A stretch of 64,000 nt of DNA, from positions 1 through 64,000 of the forward strand of contig NZ_PGLQ01000001.1 of the NCBI RefSeq assembly GCF_002802865.1, written 5' to 3'. The translations under genes and the position numbers were made by a program. The DNA is from Bifidobacterium scaligerum. Lineage in GTDB: Bacteria > Actinomycetota > Actinomycetes > Actinomycetales > Bifidobacteriaceae. Shown piece by piece: positions 9,137 to 18,175 of the stretch. Within the stretch, counting starts at the first letter, position 1; each line of letters starts with the position of its first letter. The notes under the pieces were generated by a model. It saw nothing but the letters and a program-made list of their open reading frames with translations. It ran no database searches and was not told where the DNA came from.

Positions 9137-9300
9137 GGCGCGGTAAATTCTCGAAATGGTCCCTATGTTCGAGAATTTACCGCGTTGAACGGCCGTTAGC
9201 GCAATAAATTCTCGCGCAGTGGGCTGTTTCCGAGAATAAGTTGCGCTGAGCAACCGTCAGTGCGGTAAATTCTCGAAAGGACCTTTTCCTCTCGGGAAAC
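9137..9300. repeat. Three 61-bp tandem repeats with palindromic cores
   Basis: The motif AAATTCTCG recurs at 9145, 9206 and 9267, exactly 61 bases apart. Unit 1 forms a perfect 17-base inverted repeat (9139-9155 with 9168-9184, 12-base loop). Unit 2 is a similar but imperfect hairpin (9199-9214 with 9231-9246). Unit 3 keeps only the left arm cleanly and decays on the right. No open frame. It lies between convergent priA and the DUF2252 gene, so a terminator role is possible, but no T-run follows any hairpin. Confidence 0.85.
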
Positions 9301-9325
9301 CATGTGTCAGGACTCCCAACTACCA

Positions 9326-10765
9326 CTATTTGGCGCACGGCAGCTCGCCGGATTTGATGAGCTTCTTGAATACTGCGTAATCCTCGTCATTCTGCTCGGC
9401 GTAGCTCACCGCAAACGAGGCGATGGCTTGGTCGAACTCATCGGTGCCGCCCATGTAATTGGCGATGGCGATGGAATCGCCGGTGCGGGCATGCGCATGA
9501 GCCAGCGACCAAGCGCACATGCGCGACAAATCACTTAACCCCGAAGCGTTGAGATTGTCGATGTTGATCGATCCCTTGCCGTTCCACAGCTGACGCACGT
9601 AATAATCGCGTTTACGGCCATCCTCGGCGATGAAGCTCGACCATCCGAGCAGTACATCGGCGGTATTCTGAATCAGTTTTTGCCCCTGCACCACACGCTC
9701 GCCATGTGTGGCGTAACGGGAAGCACCGCAGTAATGTTCAAGCACGGAATATGTGGCTTCCTTCATCTGCAACATCATCGGATCGTTGATATCGCGGGCG
9801 ATCCATACCGACGTCCATGCGCGCTGACCAACCGAGCCGACGCCCACCACCTTGCGGGCGGAGTCCTGATACCGCAGATGGTCGAACACCATTCGGCGGT
9901 CGTCGTACAGGGAATGCTTATAGCTTTCGAGCAGAGTGCTGATACGTGCCTGCAGCGCCTCGGGATCGGCATACTCCTGCAGCTCGTTGATCGGCACCAA
10001 CTCCGGAGGATTGGACTTGAACCGTAGCTTGCCGCCCTCATACCGGCATAGCTTGGCGGCCGCCGCATCGTTATCCTTCAGCAATGCCTTCATCGCGGCT
10101 TCTCGCAATACGGGGCTGCGTTTGGAACCACTGGTTTCGAACCGATCCAATGTTTCCTCAACATCCAGATGCTCATACCAGGCATCCAGATAGTCCATTT
10201 CGGAGAACCATTTCATGCGCTCGCGGTATGTGCGTACGCATTGCAACACCGCGGCACGGCGATCTTTGGTCTTCAACTTATTGGCCCGCCCGCAAATCTC
10301 CACGGAAACAGCCAAGCGTTTCAAATCCCATTCCCACGGTCCGATGGCGGTTTCGTCGAAATCATTGATGTCGAACACCAGACGGGCGGAAGGAGAACGG
10401 AAGATGCCGAAGTTGCCGATATGCGCATCGCCCACGCACTGCACAGGAATGCCGGTAACCGGCGTGGAAGCCAGATCGTTGGTCATGATAAGCACCGTGC
10501 CGCGGTAGAACGTGAACGGGCTTACGCTCATGCGCTTATAGCGCAATGGAACCAATTCCGGTACACGAATTGCGGACTGTTCCTCCAGCAAGCTGATGGC
10601 TTCACGCCGGCCTTCGCGCACCTGCCAGATGGCATGTGATTCCAGCGGTGCCGAGTTACGCGCCGCAATGCCGGCTCGCGAACGGTCGCGAGGATTAACA
10701 GCCTGCTTCCAGCTGGTCACATCAATGGGTGGGTTTGCGGACGGGGCCAGATGATCTTCGCTCAT
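9326..10765 (-). CDS. DUF2252 family protein
   Basis: A 479-residue member of the DUF2252 family, remotely related to aminoglycoside phosphotransferase/kinase folds. Visible family blocks are RYKRMSVSPFTFYRGT, VGDAHIGNFG, FDINDFDET, GPWEWDLKRLA and the C-terminal ARTGDSIAIANYMG. The D-H-NFG and DFDE elements recall catalytic and metal-binding loops of phosphotransferases, but the reaction is unknown. No signal peptide. It is divergent from glutamine synthetase across about 190 bases and convergent with priA. Confidence 0.88.
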   Translation of the reverse strand: MSEDHLAPSANPPIDVTSWKQAVNPRDRSRAGIAARNSAPLESHAIWQVREGRREAISLLEEQSAIRVPELVPLRYKRMSVSPFTFYRGTVLIMTNDLASTPVTGIPVQCVGDAHIGNFGIFRSPSARLVFDINDFDETAIGPWEWDLKRLAVSVEICGRANKLKTKDRRAAVLQCVRTYRERMKWFSEMDYLDAWYEHLDVEETLDRFETSGSKRSPVLREAAMKALLKDNDAAAAKLCRYEGGKLRFKSNPPELVPINELQEYADPEALQARISTLLESYKHSLYDDRRMVFDHLRYQDSARKVVGVGSVGQRAWTSVWIARDINDPMMLQMKEATYSVLEHYCGASRYATHGERVVQGQKLIQNTADVLLGWSSFIAEDGRKRDYYVRQLWNGKGSINIDNLNASGLSDLSRMCAWSLAHAHARTGDSIAIANYMGGTDEFDQAIASFAVSYAEQNDEDYAVFKKLIKSGELPCAK

Positions 10766-10955
10766 AATCTATAACTGTAACGCCGAACAGTTGTGATAAG
10801 ACACTGGAGCCTCTGATGCCGAGAATTCGGTGTACAGTACACGCCTTGATACGGCAACAGAAGACGCTTGCATGAAAGGTTGAGCGAAAGAGAGCACAGG
10901 ACAAGCGTGAGATGTTAACGCTGAACGTAACACGACTATGGAACCATAGGCAGTT

Positions 10956-12293
10956 ATGGATAAACAGCAGGAGTTTGCGCTGCGCACGGTCGAAGAACGC
11001 GACGTGCGCTTCATTCGTCTTTGGTTCACGGATGTGTTGGGAACATTGAAGTCCGTGGCCATCGCGCCAGCTGAACTGGAGGCCGCATTCGAAGAGGGGC
11101 TTGGTTTCGACGGTTCCGCCATCGAAGGCATGACCAGAATCTCCGAAGACGATATGATCGTTCAGCCCGATCCCTCCACGTTCCAGATTTTGCCTTGGCG
11201 TGGCGGTCCGCAAGGTACCGCGCGCATGTTCTGCGATATTCTGACCCCGGACGGCGAGCCTTCGCTCGGCGATCCTCGTCACGTGCTGAAGCGTGCGCTC
11301 GCCAAAGCCAAGGAAAAGGGGTTCACGTTCTACGTGCACCCGGAAATCGAGTTCTATCTGTTCGAAAGTCAGGACGACTGGTCCAAGGCTCCCACGCCGA
11401 TTGATGAGGGCGGCTACTTCGATCATGTGCCGCGCAGCCCAGGCATGGATTTCCGTCGTGCCACCGTGAACATGCTCGAACAGATGGGCATCTCGGTGGA
11501 GTACTCGCACCATGAGGCGGGCCCCGGCCAGAACGAGATCGATCTGCGGTATGCAGACGCGCTCACCACGGCCGACAACATCATGACTTTCCGTACGGTG
11601 GTCAAGGAGATCTCGCTGGAGCGCGGCATCCATGCCAGCTTCATGCCCAAGCCTTTGGCCGACGCTCCCGGCTCCGGCATGCACACGCATCTGAGCTTGT
11701 TCGAGGGGGATTCCAATGCCTTCTATGAGGCCGGTCAGGAATTCAACATGTCCCTGACGGCCCGTCAGTTTGCGGCCGGCATCCTCTACCATGCTGCGGA
11801 AATCTGCGCCGTCACCGATCAGTACGTCAACTCGTACAAGCGTCTGTGGGGCGGCAACGAGGCACCGAGCTACATTTGCTGGGGCCATAACAATCGTTCC
11901 GCTTTGCTGCGCATCCCGCAGTACAAGCCGGGCAAGGGCAACTCCGCGCGCATGGAGTTCCGTGCGCTCGATCCGGTGGCCAACCCGTATCTGGCGTACT
12001 CGGTGCTGCTGGCCGCCGGCCTTGATGGCATCGACAAGCAGATGCAGCTGGGCGAGCCCACCAGCGATGATGTCTGGGAGCTCACCGACGGCGAACGTCA
12101 AGCCATGGGCATCCAGCCGTTGCCGCGTTCGCTGGACGAGGCGTTGAAGGTTATGGAGAAGTCCGATTTCGTGGCGGAAGTACTCGGTGAGCATGCCTTT
12201 GGCTACTTCCTGGACAACAAGCATCAGGAGTGGGAGGAATACAACCAGCAGGTCACGCCGTTTGAGTTGAAGAAGTATCTGCCTAGGTTGTGA
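10956..12293 (+). CDS. glnA: Glutamine synthetase, type I (GlnA2-like)
   Basis: ATP-dependent amidation of glutamate to glutamine. At 445 residues it is the short GSI form. The beta-grasp motif GFDGSAIEGM, metal-ligand segments HPEIEFYLFE, EYSHHEAGPGQNEID and SGMHTHLSL, and the ATP/substrate block NSYKRLWGG are present. The segment that carries the adenylylated tyrosine in GSI-beta enzymes reads DDVWELTDGER here, with Trp instead of Tyr, so adenylylation control is unlikely. A perfect hairpin terminator follows. Promoter control is not obvious; GTGTACAGTACAC (10830-10842) is a small upstream palindrome. Confidence 0.95.
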   Translation: MDKQQEFALRTVEERDVRFIRLWFTDVLGTLKSVAIAPAELEAAFEEGLGFDGSAIEGMTRISEDDMIVQPDPSTFQILPWRGGPQGTARMFCDILTPDGEPSLGDPRHVLKRALAKAKEKGFTFYVHPEIEFYLFESQDDWSKAPTPIDEGGYFDHVPRSPGMDFRRATVNMLEQMGISVEYSHHEAGPGQNEIDLRYADALTTADNIMTFRTVVKEISLERGIHASFMPKPLADAPGSGMHTHLSLFEGDSNAFYEAGQEFNMSLTARQFAAGILYHAAEICAVTDQYVNSYKRLWGGNEAPSYICWGHNNRSALLRIPQYKPGKGNSARMEFRALDPVANPYLAYSVLLAAGLDGIDKQMQLGEPTSDDVWELTDGERQAMGIQPLPRSLDEALKVMEKSDFVAEVLGEHAFGYFLDNKHQEWEEYNQQVTPFELKKYLPRL

Positions 12294-12343
12294 CCGGCCT
12301 GCCCTTTGGCCAAACCGATATTTGGTCAAACCGATACCATGCG

Positions 12344-12388
12344 ATGTGAAGTGGCTCTCCTCGGATACTGAGGAGAGCCACTTCACAT
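12344..12388 (+). terminator. Hairpin after glutamine synthetase
   Basis: Perfect 19-base arms (12344-12362 and 12370-12388, core GAAGTGGCTCTCCTC) with a seven-base loop. There is no real T-run after it (ATATAGG), so it is either a T-poor terminator or a 3' stabilising hairpin. Confidence 0.8.
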
Positions 12389-12541
12389 ATAGGCCGCGGA
12401 CCCATGCTGCGGACTCGTTTTCATCTACGGGAGGGGCTGTTGGAGGGGGCGGGGCTATCAGCGTGTCTCCGGCGCAGCGTTTGTAGACGTTGGCGCATAC
12501 CATGCAACTCGGTAAACACGAGCACTGAAGGAGCCTCTACC

Positions 12542-13780
12542 ATGGCCAATACGCAGACGCCCGCATCCGAGGCACCGCATGGCGACGTGCGCGAGGATCG
12601 ATTCTTCACACTGCCGGTCAACATTTTGATCTTCGCTAGCTTCATGCTCGGCATGAGTGAGTTTGTGGTTGTCGGCATTTTGCCGGATATTGCGGCGGGA
12701 CTTCAGGTTTCCGAGGTGACGGTCGGCAATCTAGTGGCCATTTTCGCATTCGTATACGCGCCGTGTACGCCGCTCGGATCGGCATTAAGCGCTCGATTCC
12801 CTCGGTTCGTTACCTATCTGACACTGATGAGCGTATTCCTTCTCGGCAATGTGCTGTGCGCGTTCGCTCCGAACTATCCGGTGTTGCTGATCGCCCGACT
12901 GATCATCGCATCCGTTTCCGGCACGTTGGTGGCCATCGCCATGACATTCGCACCGGATGTGACGCATGAGCGCTACCGCACCAAATTCATCGCATGGGTG
13001 TTCTCGGGATTCTCCATCGCCTCCGTAGTGGGCGTGCCGATCGGCACGGCCGTGGCCAATGCGTTCGGGTGGCGCTGGACCTTCCATATCATCAATCTGC
13101 TGACCGTGGTGTTGCTGATCGCGATGTTCACCGTCCTGCCGCGCAACAGCCATATCGTACAGGTGGGATTCCTTTCCCAGTTCCGCTTGTTCTTCGATCG
13201 ACGTATTCATCTGGGCGTGCTGGCCGTAGTGTTCGGTGCCGCGGCCAGCTACGTGTTCTATACGTATCTGACGCCGATTATGCGCGACGAAGTACATCTG
13301 CCCGAGCAGTATGTCAGCCTTGGCCTGGTGATCTATGGCGTGGCTTGTCTGTGCAGTAACCTGACCGCCGGAAGACTCGCCGAGCATGGCAGGGGAGTGG
13401 AGCCATTGTTCCACTTGCGCTGGGTGTATCTGATCCATGCGGTATTGCTGTGCTCGCTGGCGCTGGTCCATTGGATTCCACTGTATGGCGCGGCCCTGCT
13501 GGTGGTTCTGGGTCTGCTGATGTACCACTTCAACGCTTCGTCTCAGGTGCTGTACATGGATGTGGCCGCACAGTCCCACCCTGGTTCGATGAATCTCGCC
13601 TCGTCACTCAATTCAATGTCCTTCAACATCGGCATCGCCGTCGGTTCGGCTGTGGGCGGTCTGGCGAACGACCATCTGGGATTGACTTGGCTGGGGCCGG
13701 TGGGCGCTGTATTCGCGTTGCTGGGTATGGTCGTCACCATGGCGATGCGTCCTTATGTGGGGCATCATCTGGAACGTTGA
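12542..13780 (+). CDS. MFS transporter (DHA1/AraJ-like exporter)
   Basis: A 412-residue inner-membrane secondary transporter of the major facilitator superfamily, with about 12 hydrophobic helices between residues 23 and 405. The helix 1 region FMLGMSEFVVVGILPDI resembles sugar or drug efflux permeases such as AraJ. Helix 5 has FSIASVVGVPIGTAVA, like the proline/glycine-rich antiporter motif C of exporters. GAAGGAG at 12527-12533 sets the start at 12542. A LacI regulator gene begins 85 bases downstream. Substrate unknown; sugar or small-molecule export is the likely direction. Confidence 0.88.
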   Translation: MANTQTPASEAPHGDVREDRFFTLPVNILIFASFMLGMSEFVVVGILPDIAAGLQVSEVTVGNLVAIFAFVYAPCTPLGSALSARFPRFVTYLTLMSVFLLGNVLCAFAPNYPVLLIARLIIASVSGTLVAIAMTFAPDVTHERYRTKFIAWVFSGFSIASVVGVPIGTAVANAFGWRWTFHIINLLTVVLLIAMFTVLPRNSHIVQVGFLSQFRLFFDRRIHLGVLAVVFGAAASYVFYTYLTPIMRDEVHLPEQYVSLGLVIYGVACLCSNLTAGRLAEHGRGVEPLFHLRWVYLIHAVLLCSLALVHWIPLYGAALLVVLGLLMYHFNASSQVLYMDVAAQSHPGSMNLASSLNSMSFNIGIAVGSAVGGLANDHLGLTWLGPVGAVFALLGMVVTMAMRPYVGHHLER

Positions 13781-13865
13781 CGCGAGTCGTGCAGGTGAGT
13801 CAACGCATATGCCGGTAAAGTAGCGGGCATAAACAGCGTTGTTATGCAGGTGAAAGGCGTTCCCC

Positions 13866-14858
13866 ATGGTCAATATATCGGATGTGGCCCGGGCAGCGGG
13901 AGTTTCGAAGGCGACCGTATCGTACGTATTGTCGAACGACCCGAGAATCACCGAACAGACGGCGAATAAGGTTCGCAAAGCGGTCAAGGAACTGGGGTAT
14001 ACGGTCAATCATGCGGCACGTGCGTTGTCCGCGAACGAAACCAAAACGTTCGGCATTGTCTCTCCGGCCTACCACAGCAATTATCTTTCGGGGCTGTTCG
14101 GTCTGCATGTGTATTTGATGTCGGAATGCGCGGCACAATATGGTTACGATACGTTGTTCATCGGCAACGATGATGGTGCCGAGGCGATGCTCAAGGCATG
14201 GAATTCCCGCAAGGTGGATGGATTCATTCTGATGGATGTGCGCGATGACGATCCTCGTATGCGCATCGCCGCGAAAATGAACATGCCGACCGTGGTGTTC
14301 GGCTCTCCAAAGGATTCTTTTGGCCTTGATGTCGTTGATTCCGATTTCGTCAAAGAATCGGAAAATATCATCGATTTTCTGGAGTCGGAAAACCATGCCG
14401 AAATCACGTTGGTGCTGTGGTCGAAGCAGATTTTCAAACGTCGCCTGGGCTTTGCGTTGCGCTTTTATGATTCGATAATGGCCATAGCCGATCGTCACGG
14501 GCTTGTCGTGCATGCAGTCAGCCCGGATGATGACAACGCCGATCCGACGCAGATCATCGAACAGGCTCTGGATGCATACCCGCAATCCACGGCGATGGTG
14601 ATTTACAACGAGCCCGCCACCATAGTCGGCCCACGTACATTCGCGCAATTGGATATCAGAGTGCCCGATGATTTACGCGTGGTCACCGTGTTCCCCAAGC
14701 AGCTGGTCACTACGATGAAAATACCGTTTGCCGCGGTGCAGACCGACGTCGGGCAGCTGGCGAAGGCATCGATGCAACTGCTGATGTCACGGGTCGCCAA
14801 TCGCGACGCGCCGAAGGCTGAGGTGTTGTTTGATTTTCCTCTAGTGATTGAGCCATAA
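13866..14858 (+). CDS. LacI-family transcriptional regulator
   Basis: A 330-residue sugar-responsive repressor. The N-terminal helix-turn-helix and hinge helix are clear: NISDVARAAGVSKATVSYVLS then VNHAARALSANETK. The rest is the periplasmic-binding-like effector domain, including a WNSRKVDGFILMDVRDDD block. It directly precedes the binding-protein gene of an ABC importer and GH31 enzyme, and a palindrome centred on ACCGGT lies just after that gene's -10 box. It therefore most likely represses that operon, with the enzyme's oligosaccharide product as inducer (inference). Confidence 0.92.
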   Translation: MVNISDVARAAGVSKATVSYVLSNDPRITEQTANKVRKAVKELGYTVNHAARALSANETKTFGIVSPAYHSNYLSGLFGLHVYLMSECAAQYGYDTLFIGNDDGAEAMLKAWNSRKVDGFILMDVRDDDPRMRIAAKMNMPTVVFGSPKDSFGLDVVDSDFVKESENIIDFLESENHAEITLVLWSKQIFKRRLGFALRFYDSIMAIADRHGLVVHAVSPDDDNADPTQIIEQALDAYPQSTAMVIYNEPATIVGPRTFAQLDIRVPDDLRVVTVFPKQLVTTMKIPFAAVQTDVGQLAKASMQLLMSRVANRDAPKAEVLFDFPLVIEP

Positions 14859-14861
14859 CGG

Positions 14862-14874
14862 GTTTAGCGCTAAC
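14862..14874. promoter_or_regulatory. LacI-type palindrome GTTTAGCGCTAAC
   Basis: The core TTAGCGCTAA (14864-14873) is a perfect 10-base palindrome with the central CG typical of LacI-family sites. It sits four bases after the regulator's stop and upstream of the importer promoter. A related element occurs upstream of ldh (28018), suggesting a shared global regulator of the bifidobacterial AraQ/MalR type rather than the local one (inference). Confidence 0.5.
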
Positions 14875-14910
14875 AGTCGCCGGCGGCAATGGTTAATTCG
14901 TTACACTAAT

Positions 14911-14963
14911 TTGCGTTTGGATGATTCGTGGTGTATATTTAGTAACTGTTGAACCGGTTAAAC
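14911..14963 (+). promoter_or_regulatory. Promoter and operator of the sugar importer operon
   Basis: The -35 TTGCGT (14911-14916) and -10 TATATT (14934-14939) are separated by 17 bases. Nine bases after the -10 lies the near-palindrome GTTGAACCGGTTAAAC (14948-14963), with the central CG of LacI-family operators. It is placed so that a bound repressor would block initiation of the binding-protein gene. Confidence 0.65.
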
Positions 14964-15051
14964 GAAATCAGGACAAGCGTTCGAGCTCTATGCGATTGTT
15001 CTGGAAATATTGTTGCACGCAGTGTTGCGTGGCGATGAAAGGAATCAAGAG

Positions 15052-16230
15052 ATGACCAATTCAACTTCCCGTCGTGCCCTTGCTTTCGTGGTCGCGGCCG
15101 CCGCCGTGATGAGCTTGGCCGCCTGCGGCGGTTCCTCGTCTGCCAAGGATGACAAAACCATCGAATTCTGGGATCCGTACCCGCAGAAGACGGCCGACAG
15201 CTCCTGGCAAGCCTTCGTGGAGAAGTGTGCTCCCGACGGATACACCGTCAAGCGTGTCGGCTACGCGCAGTCCGATCTGCTGAACAACCTCACCACTGCC
15301 GTGAAGGCGAACAACGCCCCTGAAATCGCGCTCATCGATAACCCGAAGATGCCGACTGCCGTCGATGCCGGTCTGGTCACGGATATCAAGGCCGCCGGCG
15401 TGGACGTTTCCGGATACGACGAAAACATCGAAGGCCCGGGCATCGTGGACGGCGTGCAGTACGGCGTCTCCTATGGTTCCAATGCCCTCGGCCTGTACTA
15501 CAACCCGACCGTGTTGCAGAAGGCGGGTGTGGACCCGGCCTCCATTACCGATTGGGATTCCCTCAACGCCGCAATCGAGAAGGTCGTGAACGCCGGATTC
15601 AAGGGCATCACCTTCGCCGGCATCTCCGGCGAGGAAGGTACCTTCCAGTTCCTGCCCTGGTTCTGGGGTGCGGGCGGCAAGCTGGCGGACGCTTCCGGTT
15701 CCACCGCCGAGCAGGATGCACTTGATCTGGTCTCCGGCTGGGTGCAGAAGGGCTGGGCTCCGAAGTCCGTGGCTACCGACAACCAGTCCGCTGCATGGGA
15801 TCTCTTCCTCACCGGCGAGTACGGCTTCTCCGAGAACGGCTCTTGGCAGGCTGAATCCGCAGCCCAGGAAGGCTACGAGATGATCCCGATTCCCGGCAAG
15901 GATGGCGGCGTCGCCCCGGTGCCGACCGGTGGTGAGTTCATCACCATCCCCACCCAGAAGAACATGAGCGACGAGAAGCTGGCCGCAACGGTCAAGGTCA
16001 TCGAATGCCTCGTGGACGGCGACAACCTCAAGTCCCTGAACGACGAAATGGTCTACTTGGCCGCCAAGAGCGATGTGCGCGCCGAGCAGGTCAAGGAGAA
16101 CGAGGTGTGGAAGCCGTGGGTCAAGATCGTGGAAAGCGCCTCTGGCCGCACCACTGACGTTGGCCTCAAGTACGAGGACATCTCCGCTCAGCTCTCCGAG
16201 GATCTGCAGGCCGCTCTGAACAAGGCCTGA
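15052..16230 (+). CDS. ABC sugar importer, substrate-binding lipoprotein
   Basis: A 392-residue extracellular solute-binding protein (family 1, MalE-like) that captures an oligosaccharide for the two permeases downstream. A lipoprotein signal ends in SLAAC with the modified cysteine at C25, followed by a GGSSS linker. The mature part starts with KTIEFWDPYPQ, as in sugar-binding proteins. GAAAGGAATCAAGAG supports ATG 15052. The gene is preceded by a LacI operator. Its GH31 neighbour suggests an alpha-linked glucosyl or xylosyl saccharide, but the exact ligand is unknown. Confidence 0.92.
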   Translation: MTNSTSRRALAFVVAAAAVMSLAACGGSSSAKDDKTIEFWDPYPQKTADSSWQAFVEKCAPDGYTVKRVGYAQSDLLNNLTTAVKANNAPEIALIDNPKMPTAVDAGLVTDIKAAGVDVSGYDENIEGPGIVDGVQYGVSYGSNALGLYYNPTVLQKAGVDPASITDWDSLNAAIEKVVNAGFKGITFAGISGEEGTFQFLPWFWGAGGKLADASGSTAEQDALDLVSGWVQKGWAPKSVATDNQSAAWDLFLTGEYGFSENGSWQAESAAQEGYEMIPIPGKDGGVAPVPTGGEFITIPTQKNMSDEKLAATVKVIECLVDGDNLKSLNDEMVYLAAKSDVRAEQVKENEVWKPWVKIVESASGRTTDVGLKYEDISAQLSEDLQAALNKA

Positions 16231-16238
16231 TCCTCAAA

Positions 16239-16341
16239 GGCCGGAGCAATCCGGCCGGTCCACCATCTTTCTCTCTTCCTTTCTCCTTCCTCCTCCGGGT
16301 GCCCGGCTCCGAGCCGCTTCCTCTAGCCGGTGCCGGGCACC
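16239..16341 (+). other. Two hairpins between binding-protein and permease genes
   Basis: Stem 1 is 16239-16245 with 16250-16256 (GGCCGGA, GCAA tetraloop). Stem 2 is 16298-16307 with 16332-16341 (GGTGCCCGGC). A pyrimidine-rich stretch lies between them. Hairpins at this position commonly protect the binding-protein mRNA or partly terminate transcription, so binding protein exceeds permease. There is no strong T-run after either stem. Confidence 0.6.
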
Positions 16342-16423
16342 TTCCTTGTTCACGTCACTGACGACGTTCTCTTGTTCGGATTCTTTTCCGTTTTTCGATT
16401 TTTGTTTCACGATAGGCGGCATA

Positions 16424-17347
16424 ATGTCAACCACACAAACGCATGCGCCCAAGCCGGCCAAGCGCATCAAACCAACCACTTGGGCGGCCATCGGATTCGC
16501 CGCTCCGCTCATCATCTACATGCTGGTGTTCTATGTCTCCCCGTTGGTCCAGAACATCTCGATGAGCTTGCACCGTTACACCCGTCGTACCTTCGTCACC
16601 GGAGAAGCTCCTTGGACCGGACTTGACGTCTACAAAGAGGTCGTGTCCACCCCTGAATTCTGGACCACGCTGCGCCAGACCCTGATCTTCGTGGTGCTTT
16701 CCATCGTGTTCCAATACTCGATCGGTTTGGCTTTGGCCGTATTCTTCAACCAGAACTTCAAACTGTCCGCCGGTTTGCGCGGTGCGTTCCTCGTGCCGTG
16801 GCTGTTGCCGCCGATGATCTCTGGCACCATCTGGCAGTGGATGATGGACGCGGACAGTGGTCTGGTCAACAACCTGCTCGGTGTATTCGGATTGGATCCG
16901 GTCTGGTGGCTGCAGGCCGACAAATCCCTATGGGCCGTGATCATCGCCAACATCTGGCTGGGCATTCCGTTCAATCTCGTGATCCTCTACTCCGGTTTGC
17001 AGAACATCAACGGCGATCTGTACGAGGCGGCTTCGTTGGATGGCTGCAACGCATGGCAGCGTTTCTGGAAGATCACCTTCCCGCTGCTCAAGCCGGTTAC
17101 GATGATCACCCTCCTGCTCGGCTTCGTCTACACGCTACGCACCGTGGACATCATCTGGATCATGACCAAGGGCACCGGCACCTCCCGCACGCTGGCCACC
17201 TGGGCCTATGAGATGGCCTTCGGCAAGGGCACTTCCGCAACCATCAAGTATTCCGAAGCCTCCGTGGTCGGCACGATCCTGATTCTGGTGGCGCTCGCCT
17301 TCGCCCTGATCTATCTGTGGGCGCAGGGCAAAGAGGAAGAGAGGTAA
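16424..17347 (+). CDS. ABC sugar importer permease (MalF-like)
   Basis: A 307-residue inner-membrane subunit with six predicted helices. The cytoplasmic coupling loop EAASLDGCNAWQRFWKITFP carries the EAA motif that contacts the ATPase. The start at 16424 (MSTTQTHAPKPAKR) is chosen because the upstream in-frame sequence has no permease similarity; GATAGGCGG lies upstream. It is followed five bases later by the second permease. No ATPase gene is nearby, so a shared MsmK-type ATPase is presumed. Confidence 0.92.
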   Translation: MSTTQTHAPKPAKRIKPTTWAAIGFAAPLIIYMLVFYVSPLVQNISMSLHRYTRRTFVTGEAPWTGLDVYKEVVSTPEFWTTLRQTLIFVVLSIVFQYSIGLALAVFFNQNFKLSAGLRGAFLVPWLLPPMISGTIWQWMMDADSGLVNNLLGVFGLDPVWWLQADKSLWAVIIANIWLGIPFNLVILYSGLQNINGDLYEAASLDGCNAWQRFWKITFPLLKPVTMITLLLGFVYTLRTVDIIWIMTKGTGTSRTLATWAYEMAFGKGTSATIKYSEASVVGTILILVALAFALIYLWAQGKEEER

Positions 17348-17352
17348 TCGAC

Positions 17353-18168
17353 ATGCAGCATCGTTCAACTTGGTGGAAAACCGCAATCGGCATCGTGCTG
17401 ACGCTGATCATGCTCTTCCCTGTCTACTGGATGATCAATATCTCCTTCACCCAGCGTCGCTCCATCCGCTCCGGCGACCTTGTCCCGATGGACTTCACGC
17501 TGGACAACTACACCGCCGCGTTCAACTCGCAGCTGCCATACCTCGGTACGTCACTGATCATCGCGCTCGGCTGTGTGATCGTGACCCTGCTTATCGCCCT
17601 TCCTTCCTCGTATGCACTGGCCATCCTGCATATCAAGGGGCGTAAGACCCTCAACTTCCTGCTGATCGTAGCCCAGATGATTCCCGCCGTGGTCATGGCG
17701 CTCGGCTTCTACCAGATCTTCAGCGATCTGAATCTGCTGGACACCCTGCCCGGCCTGATCGTCGCCGACTCCACCATCGCGGTGCCGTTCGCGGTGATGC
17801 TGCTGACAGGATTCATGACCGGCATGCCGCGCTCGCTGATCGAAGCCGCGCAGATCGACGGCGCATCCCAGTGGACCGTATTCACTCGAATTGTGATTCC
17901 GCTGAGCCGCAACACCATCGTCACCACTTCGCTGTTCAGTTTCCTGTGGGCATGGAGCGACTTCATGTTTGCTTCCACACTTGATTCCGGCGGCGGCAAG
18001 ATGCGCCCGATCACGATGGGTATCTACGACTTCATCGGATCGCAGAATCAGGAATGGGGCCCGATGATGGCCACGGCCGTGCTGGCTTCGGTGCCTACCG
18101 CACTGCTGCTCATCGTGGCTCAGAAATATGTGGCTGCCGGTGTGACCGCCGGTGCCATCAAGGATTGA
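17353..18168 (+). CDS. ABC sugar importer permease (MalG-like)
   Basis: A 271-residue six-helix permease forming the heterodimeric channel with the preceding gene product. The coupling motif is EAAQIDGASQWTVFTRIVIP. ATG 17353 follows a GAGAGG stretch at the end of the previous gene. A short hairpin separates it from the GH31 gene, which appears to belong to the same transcript. Confidence 0.92.
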   Translation: MQHRSTWWKTAIGIVLTLIMLFPVYWMINISFTQRRSIRSGDLVPMDFTLDNYTAAFNSQLPYLGTSLIIALGCVIVTLLIALPSSYALAILHIKGRKTLNFLLIVAQMIPAVVMALGFYQIFSDLNLLDTLPGLIVADSTIAVPFAVMLLTGFMTGMPRSLIEAAQIDGASQWTVFTRIVIPLSRNTIVTTSLFSFLWAWSDFMFASTLDSGGGKMRPITMGIYDFIGSQNQEWGPMMATAVLASVPTALLLIVAQKYVAAGVTAGAIKD

Positions 18169-18175
18169 TAACATG

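Noticed and set aside
9137-9300. CRISPR array interpretation of the 61-bp repeats
   Set aside because: Only three units, the whole 61-base unit repeats rather than a repeat with variable spacers, and no cas genes are nearby.
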